This document shows positions 14,152-25,222 of a DNA stretch of 64,000 nt, in pieces. Location: assembly GCA_945873195.1 (NCBI GenBank), contig CAMCDA010000001.1:35646-99645 (forward strand). Direction: 5' to 3'. Within the stretch, counting starts at the first letter, position 1. Every line of letters begins with the position of its first letter. Both the position numbers and the translations under genes were made by a program. The DNA comes from Asaia bogorensis (GTDB taxonomy: Bacteria > Pseudomonadota > Alphaproteobacteria > Acetobacterales > Acetobacteraceae). The notes beneath the pieces are model-generated. The model was not told where the DNA came from. It searched no databases and saw nothing but the letters and a program-made list of their open reading frames with translations.

Positions 14152-14688
14152 ATGTCGCGCGTCGGAAAATATCCGGTCGAAGTCCCCGCTGGGGTTCAGG
14201 TGGCCATCGCCAATGGCATGGTTTCCGCCAAGGGTCGTCTCGGTGAGCTGAAAATGCCGCTGACCGACCATGTCGAAGCGAAGATCGAAGACGACGGGAA
14301 GGTGTCGGTGGCCCCGCGTGGCAACCAGGCACAAGCCCGAATGATGTGGGGCACGACCCGTGCGCTGATCGCGTCCATGGTCAAAGGGGTTTCCACCGGC
14401 TTTGAAAAGTCGCTGGAAATCACCGGAACAGGTTACCGCGCCGCGGTCGCCGGCAAAAATCTCGAGATCAACCTCGGGTTCTCGCATCCGGTGGTGTATC
14501 CCGTGCCCGAAGGCATCAAGATCACCTGCGAGCGTCCGACCTTGATCAAGGTCGAAGGCATCGACAAGCGGCTGGTCGGTCAGGTTGCCGCCGAAATTCG
14601 CGCGTTTCGTCCGCCCGAGCCCTATAAGGGCAAGGGTGCGCGCTACACGGATGAAGTCATCCGGCGCAAGGAAGGTAAGAAGAAGTGA
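14152..14688 (+). CDS. rplF: 50S ribosomal protein L6
   Basis: [17 protein letters not shown]...[21 protein letters not shown]. Confidence 0.97.
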   Translation: MSRVGKYPVEVPAGVQVAIANGMVSAKGRLGELKMPLTDHVEAKIEDDGKVSVAPRGNQAQARMMWGTTRALIASMVKGVSTGFEKSLEITGTGYRAAVAGKNLEINLGFSHPVVYPVPEGIKITCERPTLIKVEGIDKRLVGQVAAEIRAFRPPEPYKGKGARYTDEVIRRKEGKKK

Positions 14689-15047
14689 GCGGCAAGCAAG
14701 ATCTTCGCGTCCGCCGTCGGGTTCGCCTGCGGTTTCAGCTGCGGCAGAAGTCACATGGGCGCCCTCGGCTGTCCATCTTCCGGTCCAGCGAGCATATCTA
14801 TGCGCAGGTCATCGACGACGCGCATGGCCGCACGCTGGCTTCCGCCTCGACGCTCGACAAGTCGCTGCGCGAAGCGCTGACGACGGGCGCCAATAAAGAT
14901 GCCGCCGCGGCGGTGGGCAAGCTGGTGGCCGAACGGGCACTGGCGGCCGGCGTGACCGAGGTCGTATTCGATCGCGGAGCCTATCTGTATCATGGTCGGG
15001 TCAAGGCCCTGGCTGACGCTGCCCGCGAAGGCGGGCTGTCCTTCTAG
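14685..15047 (+). CDS. rplR: 50S ribosomal protein L18 (GTG start overlapping rplF stop)
   Basis: [45 protein letters not shown]. Confidence 0.96.
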   Translation: MSGKQDLRVRRRVRLRFQLRQKSHGRPRLSIFRSSEHIYAQVIDDAHGRTLASASTLDKSLREALTTGANKDAAAAVGKLVAERALAAGVTEVVFDRGAYLYHGRVKALADAAREGGLSF

Positions 15048-15061
15048 AGGAATCGGACTGA

Positions 15062-15658
15062 ATGGCACGGGAACCGAGGGAAGGCGGCGGCCGCGGGCGG
15101 GAGCGTGAACGCGACCGTGAAGCCGATGACGGCCTGACCGACAAGCTGGTCACAATCAACCGCGTCGCCAAGGTGGTGAAGGGCGGACGTCGTTTCGCAT
15201 TCGCCGCGCTGGTCGTCGTGGGCGACCAGAAGGGCCGCGTAGGCTATGGCGCCGGCAAGGCGCGTGAGGTGCCGGAGGCAATCCGCAAGGCCACCGAACG
15301 GGCCAAGCGCGCCATGATCCGCGTGCCGATGAAGGAAGGTCGCACGCTGCATCATGACGTTGAAGGGCACTACGGCGCCGGCAACGTGATCCTGCGGTCG
15401 GCCGCGCCTGGCACGGGTATCATCGCCGGCGGTCCGCTGCGCGCGGTGTTCGAGACCTTGGGCATCCACGACGTGGTCGCCAAGAGCCTCGGAAGCCGCA
15501 ACCCGCACAACATGGTCAAGGCGACATTCGCCGCCCTGACGCAGTGCGCGAGCCCGCGCTCCGTCGCGACACGGCGCGGCAAGAAAGTGTCAGAGCTGTT
15601 CGCTCGGCGTGAAAGCCAGTCAGCGGCCCCGGCACAGGAGGCGCAGGCCAATGGCTAA
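15062..15658 (+). CDS. rpsE: 30S ribosomal protein S5
   Basis: [49 protein letters not shown]. Confidence 0.97.
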   Translation: MAREPREGGGRGRERERDREADDGLTDKLVTINRVAKVVKGGRRFAFAALVVVGDQKGRVGYGAGKAREVPEAIRKATERAKRAMIRVPMKEGRTLHHDVEGHYGAGNVILRSAAPGTGIIAGGPLRAVFETLGIHDVVAKSLGSRNPHNMVKATFAALTQCASPRSVATRRGKKVSELFARRESQSAAPAQEAQANG

Positions 15659-15833
15659 GGTTCGCGTGACGCAGATGGCTTCGGTCGCCGGTCGCAAACC
15701 GGGCCAGAAGGAAACTCTGATCGGCCTCGGACTGAACAAGATCCGCCGCACCCGGGAACTGGAAGACACGCCCTCTGTTCGGGGCATGATCCGCAAGGTT
15801 GCCCACCTGGTGAAGGTGGAGGAGCTGACCTGA
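15651..15833 (+). CDS. rpmD: 50S ribosomal protein L30
   Basis: [54 protein letters not shown]. Confidence 0.96.
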   Translation: MAKVRVTQMASVAGRKPGQKETLIGLGLNKIRRTRELEDTPSVRGMIRKVAHLVKVEELT

Positions 15834-15834
15834 T

Positions 15835-16320
15835 ATGAAACTGAACGAACTGCGCGACAATCCGGGTTCGCGCCTGAAGTCCAAGCGGCTCGGGCGCGGC
15901 ATCGGCTCGGGCAAGGGCAAGACCTCGGGCAAGGGCGTCAAGGGCCAGAAGGCGCGCGAAGGCGTGTCCCTGAACGGCTTCGAAGGCGGCCAGCTCCCGA
16001 TCTATCGTCGTCTCCCAAAGCGCGGCTTCCACAATCTGTTCCGTAAGTCCTATGCGCCGGTTAATATCGGCACGCTGGACGCGGCGATCGAAGCTGGCAA
16101 GATCGACGGCTCGCAGCCGATCACCGAGGCGATCCTGATCGCCGCGGGCTTGGCCGATGGCGGTCTGCATGGTGTTCGCCTGCTCGCCAACGGTGAGATC
16201 AAGCGCGCCGTGACGATTACCGTCTCCGGTGCCTCGGCCACGGCCAAGGCGGCGGTTGAGCAAGCCGGCGGCTCCGTGACCACCACGGTTGTTCGCCCGG
16301 AAGTCGTGGCGGCGACCTAA
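15835..16320 (+). CDS. rplO: 50S ribosomal protein L15
   Basis: [41 protein letters not shown]. Confidence 0.97.
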   Translation: MKLNELRDNPGSRLKSKRLGRGIGSGKGKTSGKGVKGQKAREGVSLNGFEGGQLPIYRRLPKRGFHNLFRKSYAPVNIGTLDAAIEAGKIDGSQPITEAILIAAGLADGGLHGVRLLANGEIKRAVTITVSGASATAKAAVEQAGGSVTTTVVRPEVVAAT

Positions 16321-16463
16321 GACGTATTCGGCCGTGGGCGAACTTGGTTCGCCCACGGGTCGCCGATCAGGGGTATCCCGATCGGTGCTGGGATAAGGCG
16401 ATCCGCCTTGCGCTTGCCGGCCCCAGGGCCGAAAATGGCGGGTAATCCAGGAAGGATCAGCGC

Positions 16464-17801
16464 ATGGCGTCCGCTGCCGAACAACTCGCGGCCAATCTCA
16501 ATCTCGGCGCGTTCTCGAAAGCGACCGAGCTCAAGAAGCGAATCTGGTTCACCCTGGGCGCGCTGATCGTCTATCGCATCGGTAGCTACATTCCGGTGCC
16601 CGGCGTCGATGCCTCGGTGATGGAAGAAATGCTCCGCACCCATGGCGGTGGCATCCTCGGCATGTTCGACATGTTCTCCGGCGGATCACTCGGCCGCATG
16701 ACCGTGTTCGCGCTGAACATCATGCCCTATATCAGCGCCAGCATCATCATCCAGCTCATGACAGCGGCGGTCCCATCGCTTGAAGCGTTGAAGAAGGAAG
16801 GCGAGCAGGGACGCAAGAAGCTCAATCAGTATACCCGCTACCTCACCGTCTTTATCGCGTTGTTCCAGGCCTATGGCATCGCCGTCGGGTTGGAGGGCAT
16901 GCGCGGCGCCTTCGCGGCGGCGGTGCTGGAGCCGGGGCTGTTCTTCCGGGTGTCCTGCGTCATCACGCTGGTCGGCGGCACGATGTTCCTGATGTGGCTG
17001 GGTGAGCAGATCACCGCGCGCGGGATCGGCAATGGCACGAGCCTGATCATCATGGCCGGGATTGTCGCCAATCTCCCGTCGGCCTTGGCATCCTTGCTCG
17101 AACTCGGGCGCACGGGCGCGCTGTCGCCCTTCTTCATCGTCGGCTTCCTCCTGCTGGCCATCGCGACCGTCGCGGGGATCGTGTTCATCGAACGGGCCCA
17201 GCGGCGGATTCCGATCCAGTATCCCAAACGCCAGGTCGGTAACCGCATGTTCGGTGGCGACTCGACCCACATGCCGCTGAAGATCAACACCGCGGGCGTG
17301 ATCCCGCCGATCTTCGCCAGTTCGATCCTGCTGATCCCGGCCACCATCTCCGGCTTTTCAACCGAGGAGCCAGGCTGGCTGCAGATGATCGCGCAGTACC
17401 TCGCGCATGGGGAGCCGATGTATCTGCTGCTCTATGCCGCGCTGATCGTGTTCTTCGCCTTTTTCTACACCGCGGTTGTGTTCAACCCGGAGGAGACGGC
17501 CGATAACCTCAAGAAATATGGCGGGTTCATCCCGGGCATCCGGCCCGGCAAGGCGACCGCGGAATATTTCGACCAGGTGCTCACGCGGTTGACAGTGATC
17601 GGTGCCGGGTATCTCGTGGTGATCTGTCTGTTGCCTGAAATCCTGATCAGCCATTATGGCGTTCCGTTCTATTTCGGCGGGACCTCGATCCTGATCGTGG
17701 TCTCGGTCACGATGGATACCGTGACGCAGGTCCAATCCCATCTCGTGGCGCATCAGTATGAAGGCCTGATCCGGAAGGCTCGGGTGAAGGGGCGGCGGTG
17801 A
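16464..17801 (+). CDS. secY: Preprotein translocase subunit SecY
   Basis: 445 aa multi-[46 protein letters not shown]. Confidence 0.98.
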   Translation: MASAAEQLAANLNLGAFSKATELKKRIWFTLGALIVYRIGSYIPVPGVDASVMEEMLRTHGGGILGMFDMFSGGSLGRMTVFALNIMPYISASIIIQLMTAAVPSLEALKKEGEQGRKKLNQYTRYLTVFIALFQAYGIAVGLEGMRGAFAAAVLEPGLFFRVSCVITLVGGTMFLMWLGEQITARGIGNGTSLIIMAGIVANLPSALASLLELGRTGALSPFFIVGFLLLAIATVAGIVFIERAQRRIPIQYPKRQVGNRMFGGDSTHMPLKINTAGVIPPIFASSILLIPATISGFSTEEPGWLQMIAQYLAHGEPMYLLLYAALIVFFAFFYTAVVFNPEETADNLKKYGGFIPGIRPGKATAEYFDQVLTRLTVIGAGYLVVICLLPEILISHYGVPFYFGGTSILIVVSVTMDTVTQVQSHLVAHQYEGLIRKARVKGRR

Positions 17802-18457
17802 ATCTGATTCTTCTGGGTCCGCCGGGCGCGGGCAAGGGCACACAGGCGCAGCGGCTTCAGGCCCTGCACGACATTGCCCAGATCTCGACGGGTGACATGC
17901 TGCGCGCCGAGGTTGCCGCGGGCACGGACGTCGGCAAGGAAGCCAAGGCGGTGATGGAGGCGGGGAAACTCGTCTCCGACGATATTATCGTCCGCATGCT
18001 GGCCGCCCGAATCGGGCGGCCGGACTGTGCCAAGGGCTTCATCCTGGACGGTTTCCCCCGCACGGTACCGCAGGCGCAGGCCTTGGATGCCATGCTGGAA
18101 GGCAAGGGTCTGACGCTCGACGCGGTGATTGAGCTCATGGTGGACGACGCGGCCTTGGTCGATCGAATCGCCGGGCGCTTCACCTGTGCCAACTGCAAGG
18201 CCGGCTACCACGACACCTTCAAGCCCACCGCGGTTGCGGGTGTCTGTGACGCGTGCGGCTCAACCGAGTTCACGCGCCGGTCTGACGACAATCGGGAAAC
18301 CGTCGCCAAGCGCCTGGACGAATACCATCGTCAGACCGCGCCGATTCTGCCGCACTATCAGGCGAAGGGAATGCTGCGGGCGGTTGACGGCATGGCCGAG
18401 ATTGATGAGGTTGCAAACCAGATCGACGCCGTGCTCGCACGGGCCGAACGTGCATGA
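17798..18457 (+). CDS. adk: Adenylate kinase with Cys4-type LID
   Basis: [23 protein letters not shown] start overlapping secY stop; CANC...CDAC in LID. Confidence 0.96.
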   Translation: MNLILLGPPGAGKGTQAQRLQALHDIAQISTGDMLRAEVAAGTDVGKEAKAVMEAGKLVSDDIIVRMLAARIGRPDCAKGFILDGFPRTVPQAQALDAMLEGKGLTLDAVIELMVDDAALVDRIAGRFTCANCKAGYHDTFKPTAVAGVCDACGSTEFTRRSDDNRETVAKRLDEYHRQTAPILPHYQAKGMLRAVDGMAEIDEVANQIDAVLARAERA

Positions 18458-18482
18458 GTTGCGGTTTGCTGTGAAAGCGTCG

Positions 18483-18510
18483 TTGACTCTGGCGCGCCGT
18501 TAACTATAGT
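18483..18510 (+). promoter_or_regulatory. Putative sigma70 promoter of rpsM-rpsK-rpoA-rplQ
   Basis: TTGACT (18483-18488), 16-nt spacer, TATAGT (18505-18510). Confidence 0.65.
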
Positions 18511-18612
18511 CCCGCGCTCCGGTGCACCCCATGGGTTGGCGCCGCGGCCGGTTATTGGGCCCTGTTGGGCAGTCAGCGGTCTGACACTCGTCAGACGACA
18601 GGAGAATCAAGC

Positions 18613-18990
18613 GTGGCGCGTATTGCCGGCGTGAACATCCCGACCAACAAGCGCGTGTTGATCGGGCTTCGCTATATCTATGGCATTGGGGCAACCAAGG
18701 CCGCCGAGATTTGCCAGAAGCTGGCGATTCCCGATGATCGTCGGGTCAACCAGCTCTCTGATGAAGAAGTGCTGAAGATCCGCGAGATGATCGACCGGGA
18801 ACATCAGGTCGAAGGCGATCTGCGCCGCGTTGTCGCGATGAACATCAAGCGGTTGATGGATCTGGGCTGCTATCGCGGTCTGCGCCATCGCCGTGGTCTG
18901 CCGGTGCACGGACAGCGCACCCACACCAATGCCCGCACCCGCAAGGGTAAGGCCGTGGCGATCGCCGGCAAGAAAAAGGTCACCAAGTAA
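18613..18990 (+). CDS. rpsM: 30S ribosomal protein S13 (GTG start)
   Basis: [31 protein letters not shown] aggaga upstream. Confidence 0.97.
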   Translation: MARIAGVNIPTNKRVLIGLRYIYGIGATKAAEICQKLAIPDDRRVNQLSDEEVLKIREMIDREHQVEGDLRRVVAMNIKRLMDLGCYRGLRHRRGLPVHGQRTHTNARTRKGKAVAIAGKKKVTK

Positions 18991-19071
18991 CGGGCCTCCG
19001 TCCGTCAGCCACGAGGAATTCGCGCCGGTCACACGTCCGACCGGCGCCCGTTTAGAGCAGGATCACGACAG

Positions 19072-19464
19072 ATGGCGAAACCCGCCGCCGCCCGCCCGCG
19101 CCGCAAGGAGCGGAAGAACATCACCTCCGGTGTCGCCCATGTCGCGGCGACGTTCAACAATACGATCGTCACCATCACCGACGCGCAGGGCAACGCCATC
19201 GCATGGTCGTCCGCCGGCAGCCAGGGCTTCAAGGGCAGCCGCAAGTCGACTCCCTACGCCGCCCAGGTCGCGGCCGAGGATGCCGGCAAGAAGGCCCGTG
19301 AACACGGGATGGAAACGCTCGAAATCGAAGTCAGCGGTCCCGGCTCGGGCCGCGAGAGCGCGCTGCGGGCCCTTCAGGCCGTGGGATTCATCGTGTCCGC
19401 GATTCGCGACATGACGCCGATCCCGCACAATGGCTGCCGCCCGCGCAAGCGTCGGCGGGTCTGA
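19072..19464 (+). CDS. rpsK: 30S ribosomal protein S11
   Basis: [36 protein letters not shown]...[13 protein letters not shown]. Confidence 0.98.
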   Translation: MAKPAAARPRRKERKNITSGVAHVAATFNNTIVTITDAQGNAIAWSSAGSQGFKGSRKSTPYAAQVAAEDAGKKAREHGMETLEIEVSGPGSGRESALRALQAVGFIVSAIRDMTPIPHNGCRPRKRRRV

Positions 19465-19577
19465 CCGGTCGGAATCCTCCGGCACGCCGGCGGGTTCCAG
19501 CGACGTGCCGCTGACCACGAACACAGGGGCCGCTTCCGACCAGGCCCACGAGCCGGCGGCCCGAAAGGTATGAGTGC

Positions 19578-20609
19578 ATGAGGCAGAGCGCAGTCATTCA
19601 AAGAAATTGGCAATCCCTGATCAAGCCCGAAAAGCTTGAAGTGGAGCCAGGCGCCGATCCGGCGCGGATCGCCACGATCGTCGCGGAACCTCTGGAACGC
19701 GGCTTCGGCATGACGCTGGGGAACGCCATCCGGCGCATCCTCCTGTCGTCATTGCAGGGCGCGGCTGTGACCGCTGTCCAGATCGATGGCGTTCTGCACG
19801 AGTTCAGCTCGATCCCCGGCGTGCGGGAAGATGTCACCGACATCGTCCTGAACATCAAGCAGCTTGCGCTGCGGATGCACGGCGAAGGCCCGAAGCGCAT
19901 GAGCCTGTCGGCCACCGGCCCCGGCGAAGTTCGCGCCGGTCAGATCTCGGTCGGTCATGACATTGAGATCATGAACCCCGATCTGGTCATCTGCACGCTG
20001 GATGATGGCGTGAAGCTGGGCATGGAATTCACGGTGAACCTTGGCAAGGGCTACCAGCCCTCCAGCGTCAACCGTCCTGAAGATGCGCCGATCGGCCTTA
20101 TTCCGATCGACTCCATCTACTCCCCCGTCCGCCGCGTTTCGTATCGCGTCGAACCGACCCGCGTGGGTCAGGTCACCGACTACGACAAGCTGCTGCTGAC
20201 GGTGGAAACCAACGGCGCCGTCACGCCGGAAGACTCGGTCGCCCTCGCGGCGCGTATCCTGCAGGACCAGCTGCAACTGTTCATCAACTTCGATGAGCCG
20301 CAGCAGATCCGGCACGAAGAACCGCAAGACGACCTGCCGTTCAATCGCAACCTGCTCCGCAAGGTTGACGAACTCGAACTCTCGGTCCGCAGCGCCAACT
20401 GCCTCAAGAACGATAACATCGTTTACATCGGCGACCTGGTGCAGAAGACCGAACAGGAAATGCTCCGCACGCCGAACTTTGGCCGGAAGTCACTGAACGA
20501 GATCAAGGAGGTTCTTACCTCCATGGGCCTCTCGCTCGGTATGACCGTGCCGACCTGGCCGCCGGAAAACATCGAAGAACTGGCAAAGCGGCTCGAAGAG
20601 CCGTTCTGA
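19578..20609 (+). CDS. rpoA: RNA polymerase subunit alpha
   Basis: [15 protein letters not shown]...[24 protein letters not shown]. Confidence 0.98.
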   Translation: MRQSAVIQRNWQSLIKPEKLEVEPGADPARIATIVAEPLERGFGMTLGNAIRRILLSSLQGAAVTAVQIDGVLHEFSSIPGVREDVTDIVLNIKQLALRMHGEGPKRMSLSATGPGEVRAGQISVGHDIEIMNPDLVICTLDDGVKLGMEFTVNLGKGYQPSSVNRPEDAPIGLIPIDSIYSPVRRVSYRVEPTRVGQVTDYDKLLLTVETNGAVTPEDSVALAARILQDQLQLFINFDEPQQIRHEEPQDDLPFNRNLLRKVDELELSVRSANCLKNDNIVYIGDLVQKTEQEMLRTPNFGRKSLNEIKEVLTSMGLSLGMTVPTWPPENIEELAKRLEEPF

Positions 20610-20642
20610 CCGACCAATAGCGCGCGTCACGAGGACTGAACC

Positions 20643-21068
20643 ATGCGTCACGGGGTAGCCGGCCGAAAGCTCGGCGTTACATCCACCCATCGCCTTGCGA
20701 TGTTCCGCAACCTGGCGGCCGCGTTGATCAAGCACGAGCAGATCACCACAACGCTGCCGAAGGCCAAGGAACTGCGTCCGGTGGCGGAGCGGTTGATCAC
20801 ACTCGGCAAGAAGGGAGGGCTGGCAAACCGCCGGCTCGCAATCTCTCGCCTGCAAGACGACAAGATGGTCGCCAAGCTGTTTGGCCCGTTGGCTGATCGC
20901 TACAAGGAACGCGCGGGTGGCTACACACGCGTCATGAAGGCCGGCATCCGCTATGGCGATGCCGCCGAAATGGCCGTGATCGAGCTGGTTGACCGCGATC
21001 CGGCGGCCAAGGGCCTCGATAGCGGACCGACCCAGGCGCGCCCTGATGAGGACGAAGCCGAGTCCTAA
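20643..21068 (+). CDS. rplQ: 50S ribosomal protein L17
   Basis: [44 protein letters not shown]. Confidence 0.97.
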   Translation: MRHGVAGRKLGVTSTHRLAMFRNLAAALIKHEQITTTLPKAKELRPVAERLITLGKKGGLANRRLAISRLQDDKMVAKLFGPLADRYKERAGGYTRVMKAGIRYGDAAEMAVIELVDRDPAAKGLDSGPTQARPDEDEAES

Positions 21069-21091
21069 CGCGACCCGGTATCGACACGACC

Positions 21092-21122
21092 AAAAAGGCG
21101 GGTTTATGACCCGCCTTTTTTT
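21092..21122 (+). terminator. Bidirectional intrinsic terminator between rplQ and a convergent gene
   Basis: aaaaaggcgggt-ttatg-acccgccttttttt; A-tract on left, T-tract on right. Confidence 0.85.
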
Positions 21123-21601
21123 GTGCCGGCGATCCAGGCCTGCCCAGCCGCAAAGGTCGCGATCCGCTCCGCGATGGCGTCGGCCAGGCGTTGGGTATCG
21201 GCGGCTTCGACCCCAAACGACTCCAGGAATTGCGGCGCGGCCGAACCGGCCACATACAACACTTGCACCTCGGCGGCGGCTGTTCGGCCGGGGGCGGTAA
21301 GGCCCATGACGGGACGTGTTGGGGTGCTTGATTGTCCTTGCACCAGCAGTGTGACCCCCTGCGCCGCGTCCGGATCGCCGGCCTCCGCCAGCATCCCCCG
21401 CGCCTTCAGCCGAACCACCAGCGCGTCCCGCAGCGCGGGGGGCGCGGCGGTGAACGCTGACACAATCACCCGATCCGGCGGCGCCAGTTTCAGGCCGGTA
21501 TAGGGGGCGGTCGTCTCGACAACCGGCGGCGCACAGGCGTTCAGGACCGTGCCCGCGGCCATCAGCGCCAGGATCGCCACAATGGCGCGCGTCGTTGGCA
21601 T
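21104..21601 (-). CDS. Hypothetical lipoprotein
   Basis: MPTTRAIVAILALMAAGTVLNACAPP: signal peptide with lipobox-like LNAC. Confidence 0.6.
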   Translation of the reverse strand: MPTTRAIVAILALMAAGTVLNACAPPVVETTAPYTGLKLAPPDRVIVSAFTAAPPALRDALVVRLKARGMLAEAGDPDAAQGVTLLVQGQSSTPTRPVMGLTAPGRTAAAEVQVLYVAGSAAPQFLESFGVEAADTQRLADAIAERIATFAAGQAWIAGTKKGGS

Positions 21602-21708
21602 GGCTGCTCCTCCGCCCGAATTCCGAGTCGCTGTATGCCCCGGTGGTTGGGACATCGCCAGGGGAATGCTAACCTCTCGGGCGGTATCAATATCAGGAGG
21701 AAACAGTC

Positions 21709-22647
21709 ATGAGCGTGTTCGTCATCGGCGGCACCGGCTTTATCGGCACCCGCGTCATTCCGCTGCTCATCGCGCGCGGTGAGAGCGTCGTGTGCATGGA
21801 TATCAACCCGCACACCGCCAATTTCTCGGCGTTCGGCGACAAGGTCCGCGTGATCCGCGGCGACGTCACGCAGTTCGATGACGTGATCAATCAGATGCAG
21901 GCCTCTGGCGCGGATCGGGTGATGAATCTGTCCTACAATCTCGGCGCGGATCTGCCGCCGCATCTGGCGACCAAGCTCAACATTGTCGGCATGGACAATT
22001 GCTTCGAGGCCGCGCGGATTCTCAAGATCAAGCACACGGTCTATGCGAGTTCGCTCGCGGTGAACGGCCAGCAGCGCCATTTCGGCGACCGCATGGTGAC
22101 CGAGGATGATCTGCATCGCGGCGACTACCAGTATGCCATGCACAAATCGTTCAACGAATGGCAGGCCAAGGACTATGTCGCCAAGTTCGGCATGACGATC
22201 ACTGGGATCCGGCCGGCCAATGTCGCCGGCCCGGACAAGGTGCGCGGCTCGGTCGATCATGTGAATGTGGTCACCCGCCCGGCGCGCGGTGAGGCGATTT
22301 CCTTCCCCTTCGCCGACGCGATGCGGTGCCCGATCCATGTCGATGACATCTCGGAAGTCTTCGTGCGCGTGGTCATGACCGACAAGCCGAAGCACCAGAT
22401 CTACAGCTCGGGCGGCCACACGATCAGCATGGGCGACCTTGCAGCGCTGGTGCGGGAATTCCTGCCCGACGCGAAGATCAGCTTCGACAAGGCGACGGGC
22501 GGCAAGGAAAGCTCGGGCAACTATCTGATCGACAACACGCGGTTGGTGAGCGAGTTCGGCGTGCAATACGCCCCTTACCGGTCACGCGTGCTGCAGATCA
22601 TCAACGAGGTCCGGGCCGACCAGGGCCTGCCGCCGCTGCGCGGCTGA
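21709..22647 (+). CDS. NAD-dependent epimerase/dehydratase (extended SDR)
   Basis: MSVFVIGGTGFIGTRVIPLLIARGESVVCMD; YxxxK-like YQYAMHK. Confidence 0.85.
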   Translation: MSVFVIGGTGFIGTRVIPLLIARGESVVCMDINPHTANFSAFGDKVRVIRGDVTQFDDVINQMQASGADRVMNLSYNLGADLPPHLATKLNIVGMDNCFEAARILKIKHTVYASSLAVNGQQRHFGDRMVTEDDLHRGDYQYAMHKSFNEWQAKDYVAKFGMTITGIRPANVAGPDKVRGSVDHVNVVTRPARGEAISFPFADAMRCPIHVDDISEVFVRVVMTDKPKHQIYSSGGHTISMGDLAALVREFLPDAKISFDKATGGKESSGNYLIDNTRLVSEFGVQYAPYRSRVLQIINEVRADQGLPPLRG

Positions 22648-22738
22648 TGGTTCGGCGGGGCGGTTGACAGCCTCCCGGCGCGCCCCTTGTTTCGCTTCCA
22701 TTTTCCGCGACCGACTCTGACCAGGAGCCCCGATACCT

Positions 22739-23197
22739 ATGGCTGAAATCCGCACCGCCCACCTGATGACCATGCGCCTCACCGTGAACGGGATGCAGAT
22801 GGTCGGCGCCACGCCCAATGGCGGCCGCCGAGTCGGCCTTGTTGGTGGCGGCACGTTTGAAGGCGCCCGCCTCAAGGGCACCATCCTGCCCGGCGGCGCC
22901 GACTGGATCATCGCGCGTCCCGATGGCTCCACCACGCTGGATGTCCGCATCGTGTTGCAGACGGACGACGGCGCCGCCATCGCGATGACCTATCGCGGCC
23001 TGCGCCACGGTCCGGCCGAGGTCATGGACAAGGTTAACAAGGGGGAGTTCGTCGACCCCGCGCAGTACTACTTCCGCACGGCGATCCTGTTCGAAACGGC
23101 TTCGGAGAAATACAGCTGGCTGAACGGCATCATCGCCATCGGCACGGGCAGCCGCCCGCCCGAAGGTCCCGTCTACGACGTGTTCGAGGTACTCTGA
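22739..23197 (+). CDS. DUF3237 family protein
   Basis: GTFEGARLKGTILPGGADWIIARPDGSTTLDVRIVLQTDDGAAIAMTYRGLRHGP. Confidence 0.8.
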   Translation: MAEIRTAHLMTMRLTVNGMQMVGATPNGGRRVGLVGGGTFEGARLKGTILPGGADWIIARPDGSTTLDVRIVLQTDDGAAIAMTYRGLRHGPAEVMDKVNKGEFVDPAQYYFRTAILFETASEKYSWLNGIIAIGTGSRPPEGPVYDVFEVL

Positions 23198-23200
23198 ACC

Positions 23201-24100
23201 ATGGCGCGCATTGGATTTATCGGCCTGGGCAACATGGGCTTGCCCATGGCCATCAACCTGATCACGGCGGGCCACGCGGTCACCGGCTTCGACCTGGTCT
23301 CCGGCTTGCTCGACAAGCTGGCCGAGGCCGGCGGCAAGGTCGCCGCCACCGCCGGTGACGCCGCCCGCGGGGCCGAGGTGGTGATCACCATGCTCCCGGC
23401 TGGGGAGCATGTCCGGCAGGTGTGGATGCACCAGGGCGGGCTGATCGACGTCGTCAAGGACAGCAAGCCGCTGCTGATCGATTGCTCCACCATCGACGTG
23501 GACAGCGCCCGCGCGGTCACGGCCGAGGCTGAAGCGGCTGGCCTGTCGATGCTGGATGCCCCGGTCTCCGGCGGCACCGTCGGCGCGCAGAACGGCACCC
23601 TGACCTTCATGGTCGGAGGGTCGGAGGCAGCCTTCTCCGCCGGCAAGGCGATCCTGGAAGGGATGGGTAAGAACATCTTCCACGCAGGCGGCCCTGGTGC
23701 CGGCCAGGCGGTGAAGATCTGCAACAACATGATGCTCGCCATCAACATGATTGGTGTGGCGGAAGGGTTCATCCTCGCCCAGAAACTGGGCCTGGACTGG
23801 GAGAAGCTGCACGCGATCTGCGCGACGGCGACCTCCAACTCCTGGGCGCTCAGCAGCTATTGCCCCGCGCCCGGTCCGGTACCGGCGGCCCCGTCGAACC
23901 GGGACTATGCGCCTGGCTTCATGGCGCAGCTGATGCTGAAGGACGTGAAACTGTCCCAGGCCGCGGCCGAGGCGACCGGCTCTCCCACGCCCCTCGCCGC
24001 GATGGCGCAGAGCTTCTACCAGGCGGTCTGCGACCAGGGCGACGGGACGAAGGATTTCTCGGTCGTGTTCAAATGGCTGGCGGAACAGAAGCGGGCCTAA
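23201..24100 (+). CDS. NAD(P)-dependent beta-hydroxyacid dehydrogenase (3-hydroxyisobutyrate dehydrogenase-like)
   Basis: MARIGFIGLGNMGLPMAINLITAGHAVTGFD...DAPVSGGTVGAQNGTLTFMVGG. Confidence 0.9.
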   Translation: MARIGFIGLGNMGLPMAINLITAGHAVTGFDLVSGLLDKLAEAGGKVAATAGDAARGAEVVITMLPAGEHVRQVWMHQGGLIDVVKDSKPLLIDCSTIDVDSARAVTAEAEAAGLSMLDAPVSGGTVGAQNGTLTFMVGGSEAAFSAGKAILEGMGKNIFHAGGPGAGQAVKICNNMMLAINMIGVAEGFILAQKLGLDWEKLHAICATATSNSWALSSYCPAPGPVPAAPSNRDYAPGFMAQLMLKDVKLSQAAAEATGSPTPLAAMAQSFYQAVCDQGDGTKDFSVVFKWLAEQKRA

Positions 24101-24253
24101 GGCCCGATCGGTGGCGGGGCCCATTCGCGCGGGCCCTTGCCATTCCGTGAATCCACCCAAGTTTCCCGTCGACCGGCAACGATTGATCCATGTCCTTGCC
24201 CGATTCGTGGCCGGCGGCGTAGGGGTTCCGTGTCAGCCTCGGAGTCTCGATTG

Positions 24254-25222
24254 ATGCGCCATCTGTTTGCCTGTCTTCTGGCGATCCTGTCGTTCGGTGT
24301 CCTTGCGCCGTCGGCGGGGGCGCAGGGCATCGCGTTCATCCTCAATTCCGCCGCCGCGTCGATCAGTGTGATCGACATGGGCGCGTTGAAGGAAGTCCGT
24401 CGCATCCCGGTCCTGCGGGAGCCGCATCATCTCGTGCTCAGCCCCGACCGGAAAAGCCTGATGGTGGGCGACACGGTGGGGAATGAGATGCTGTTCCTGG
24501 ATCCCGACACGGGCGCCATCCAGAAGCGTATCCCGATGTCCGATCCGTACCAGTTCGGTTTCAGTCCGGATACGAAATTTTTCGTGGCCGCCGCGCTCGC
24601 GCGCAACCAGATCGATGTTTACGACGGTGCCAGCTTGAAGCTTCTGAAGCGCTTCCAGGTTGTGAAGACGCCGAGCCATTTGGATTATTCACCGGATTCT
24701 GGGACGGTGTATGTGAGTTTGCAGGACAGCGACAAGACCATCGCCATCGACCTGAAGGCGCTGGAGGTGAAGTGGACGATGCCGGTCGGGAAGACTCCCG
24801 CGGGCGTGATCTGGCACGACGGGCATGTGCTGGTGGCGAACATGGGCGCCGACTACGTGTCGCGACTGCGGCCTTCGGATGGGAAAGAGATCGAGCGGAT
24901 CGTGACCGGCAAGGGTGCGCACACGGTCTTCCGTTCGCCGCTGACCAAGGTGCTGTGGGTGAACAACCGGGCGGGCGGGACGACGGTGTCGCTTGATCCG
25001 GCGACGTTGAAGGTGACGCGGACCTACAAGGTCTCGGGCGGGCCGGACGACATCGACTTCACGCCGGACGGCAAGCTGTGGATCACGCGGCGCTGGGCGG
25101 AGAAGGTGGCGGTGCTGGACCCGGTGACGGGGACTATCGAGGACATCAAGGTTGGCCGCTCCCCGCACGGCTTATGGTTGAACGCGAAGGCGCCGGCCCC
25201 CACGGCCGTGGCCCCGCGATGA
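24254..25222 (+). CDS. YncE-like beta-propeller repeat protein, secreted
   Basis: Signal peptide MRHLFACLLAILSFGVLAPSAGAQG, repeated blade motifs (VLSPDRKSLMVGDTVGNEM, FTPDGKLWITRR). Confidence 0.75.
   Translation: MRHLFACLLAILSFGVLAPSAGAQGIAFILNSAAASISVIDMGALKEVRRIPVLREPHHLVLSPDRKSLMVGDTVGNEMLFLDPDTGAIQKRIPMSDPYQFGFSPDTKFFVAAALARNQIDVYDGASLKLLKRFQVVKTPSHLDYSPDSGTVYVSLQDSDKTIAIDLKALEVKWTMPVGKTPAGVIWHDGHVLVANMGADYVSRLRPSDGKEIERIVTGKGAHTVFRSPLTKVLWVNNRAGGTTVSLDPATLKVTRTYKVSGGPDDIDFTPDGKLWITRRWAEKVAVLDPVTGTIEDIKVGRSPHGLWLNAKAPAPTAVAPR

Noticed and set aside
17798-18457. Cys4 LID in adenylate kinase as novelty
   Set aside because: Zinc-type LID Adk is already known, including in alphaproteobacteria.
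22601-24160. 519-aa minus ORF opposite DUF3237 and dehydrogenase genes
   Set aside because: Antisense shadow ORF.
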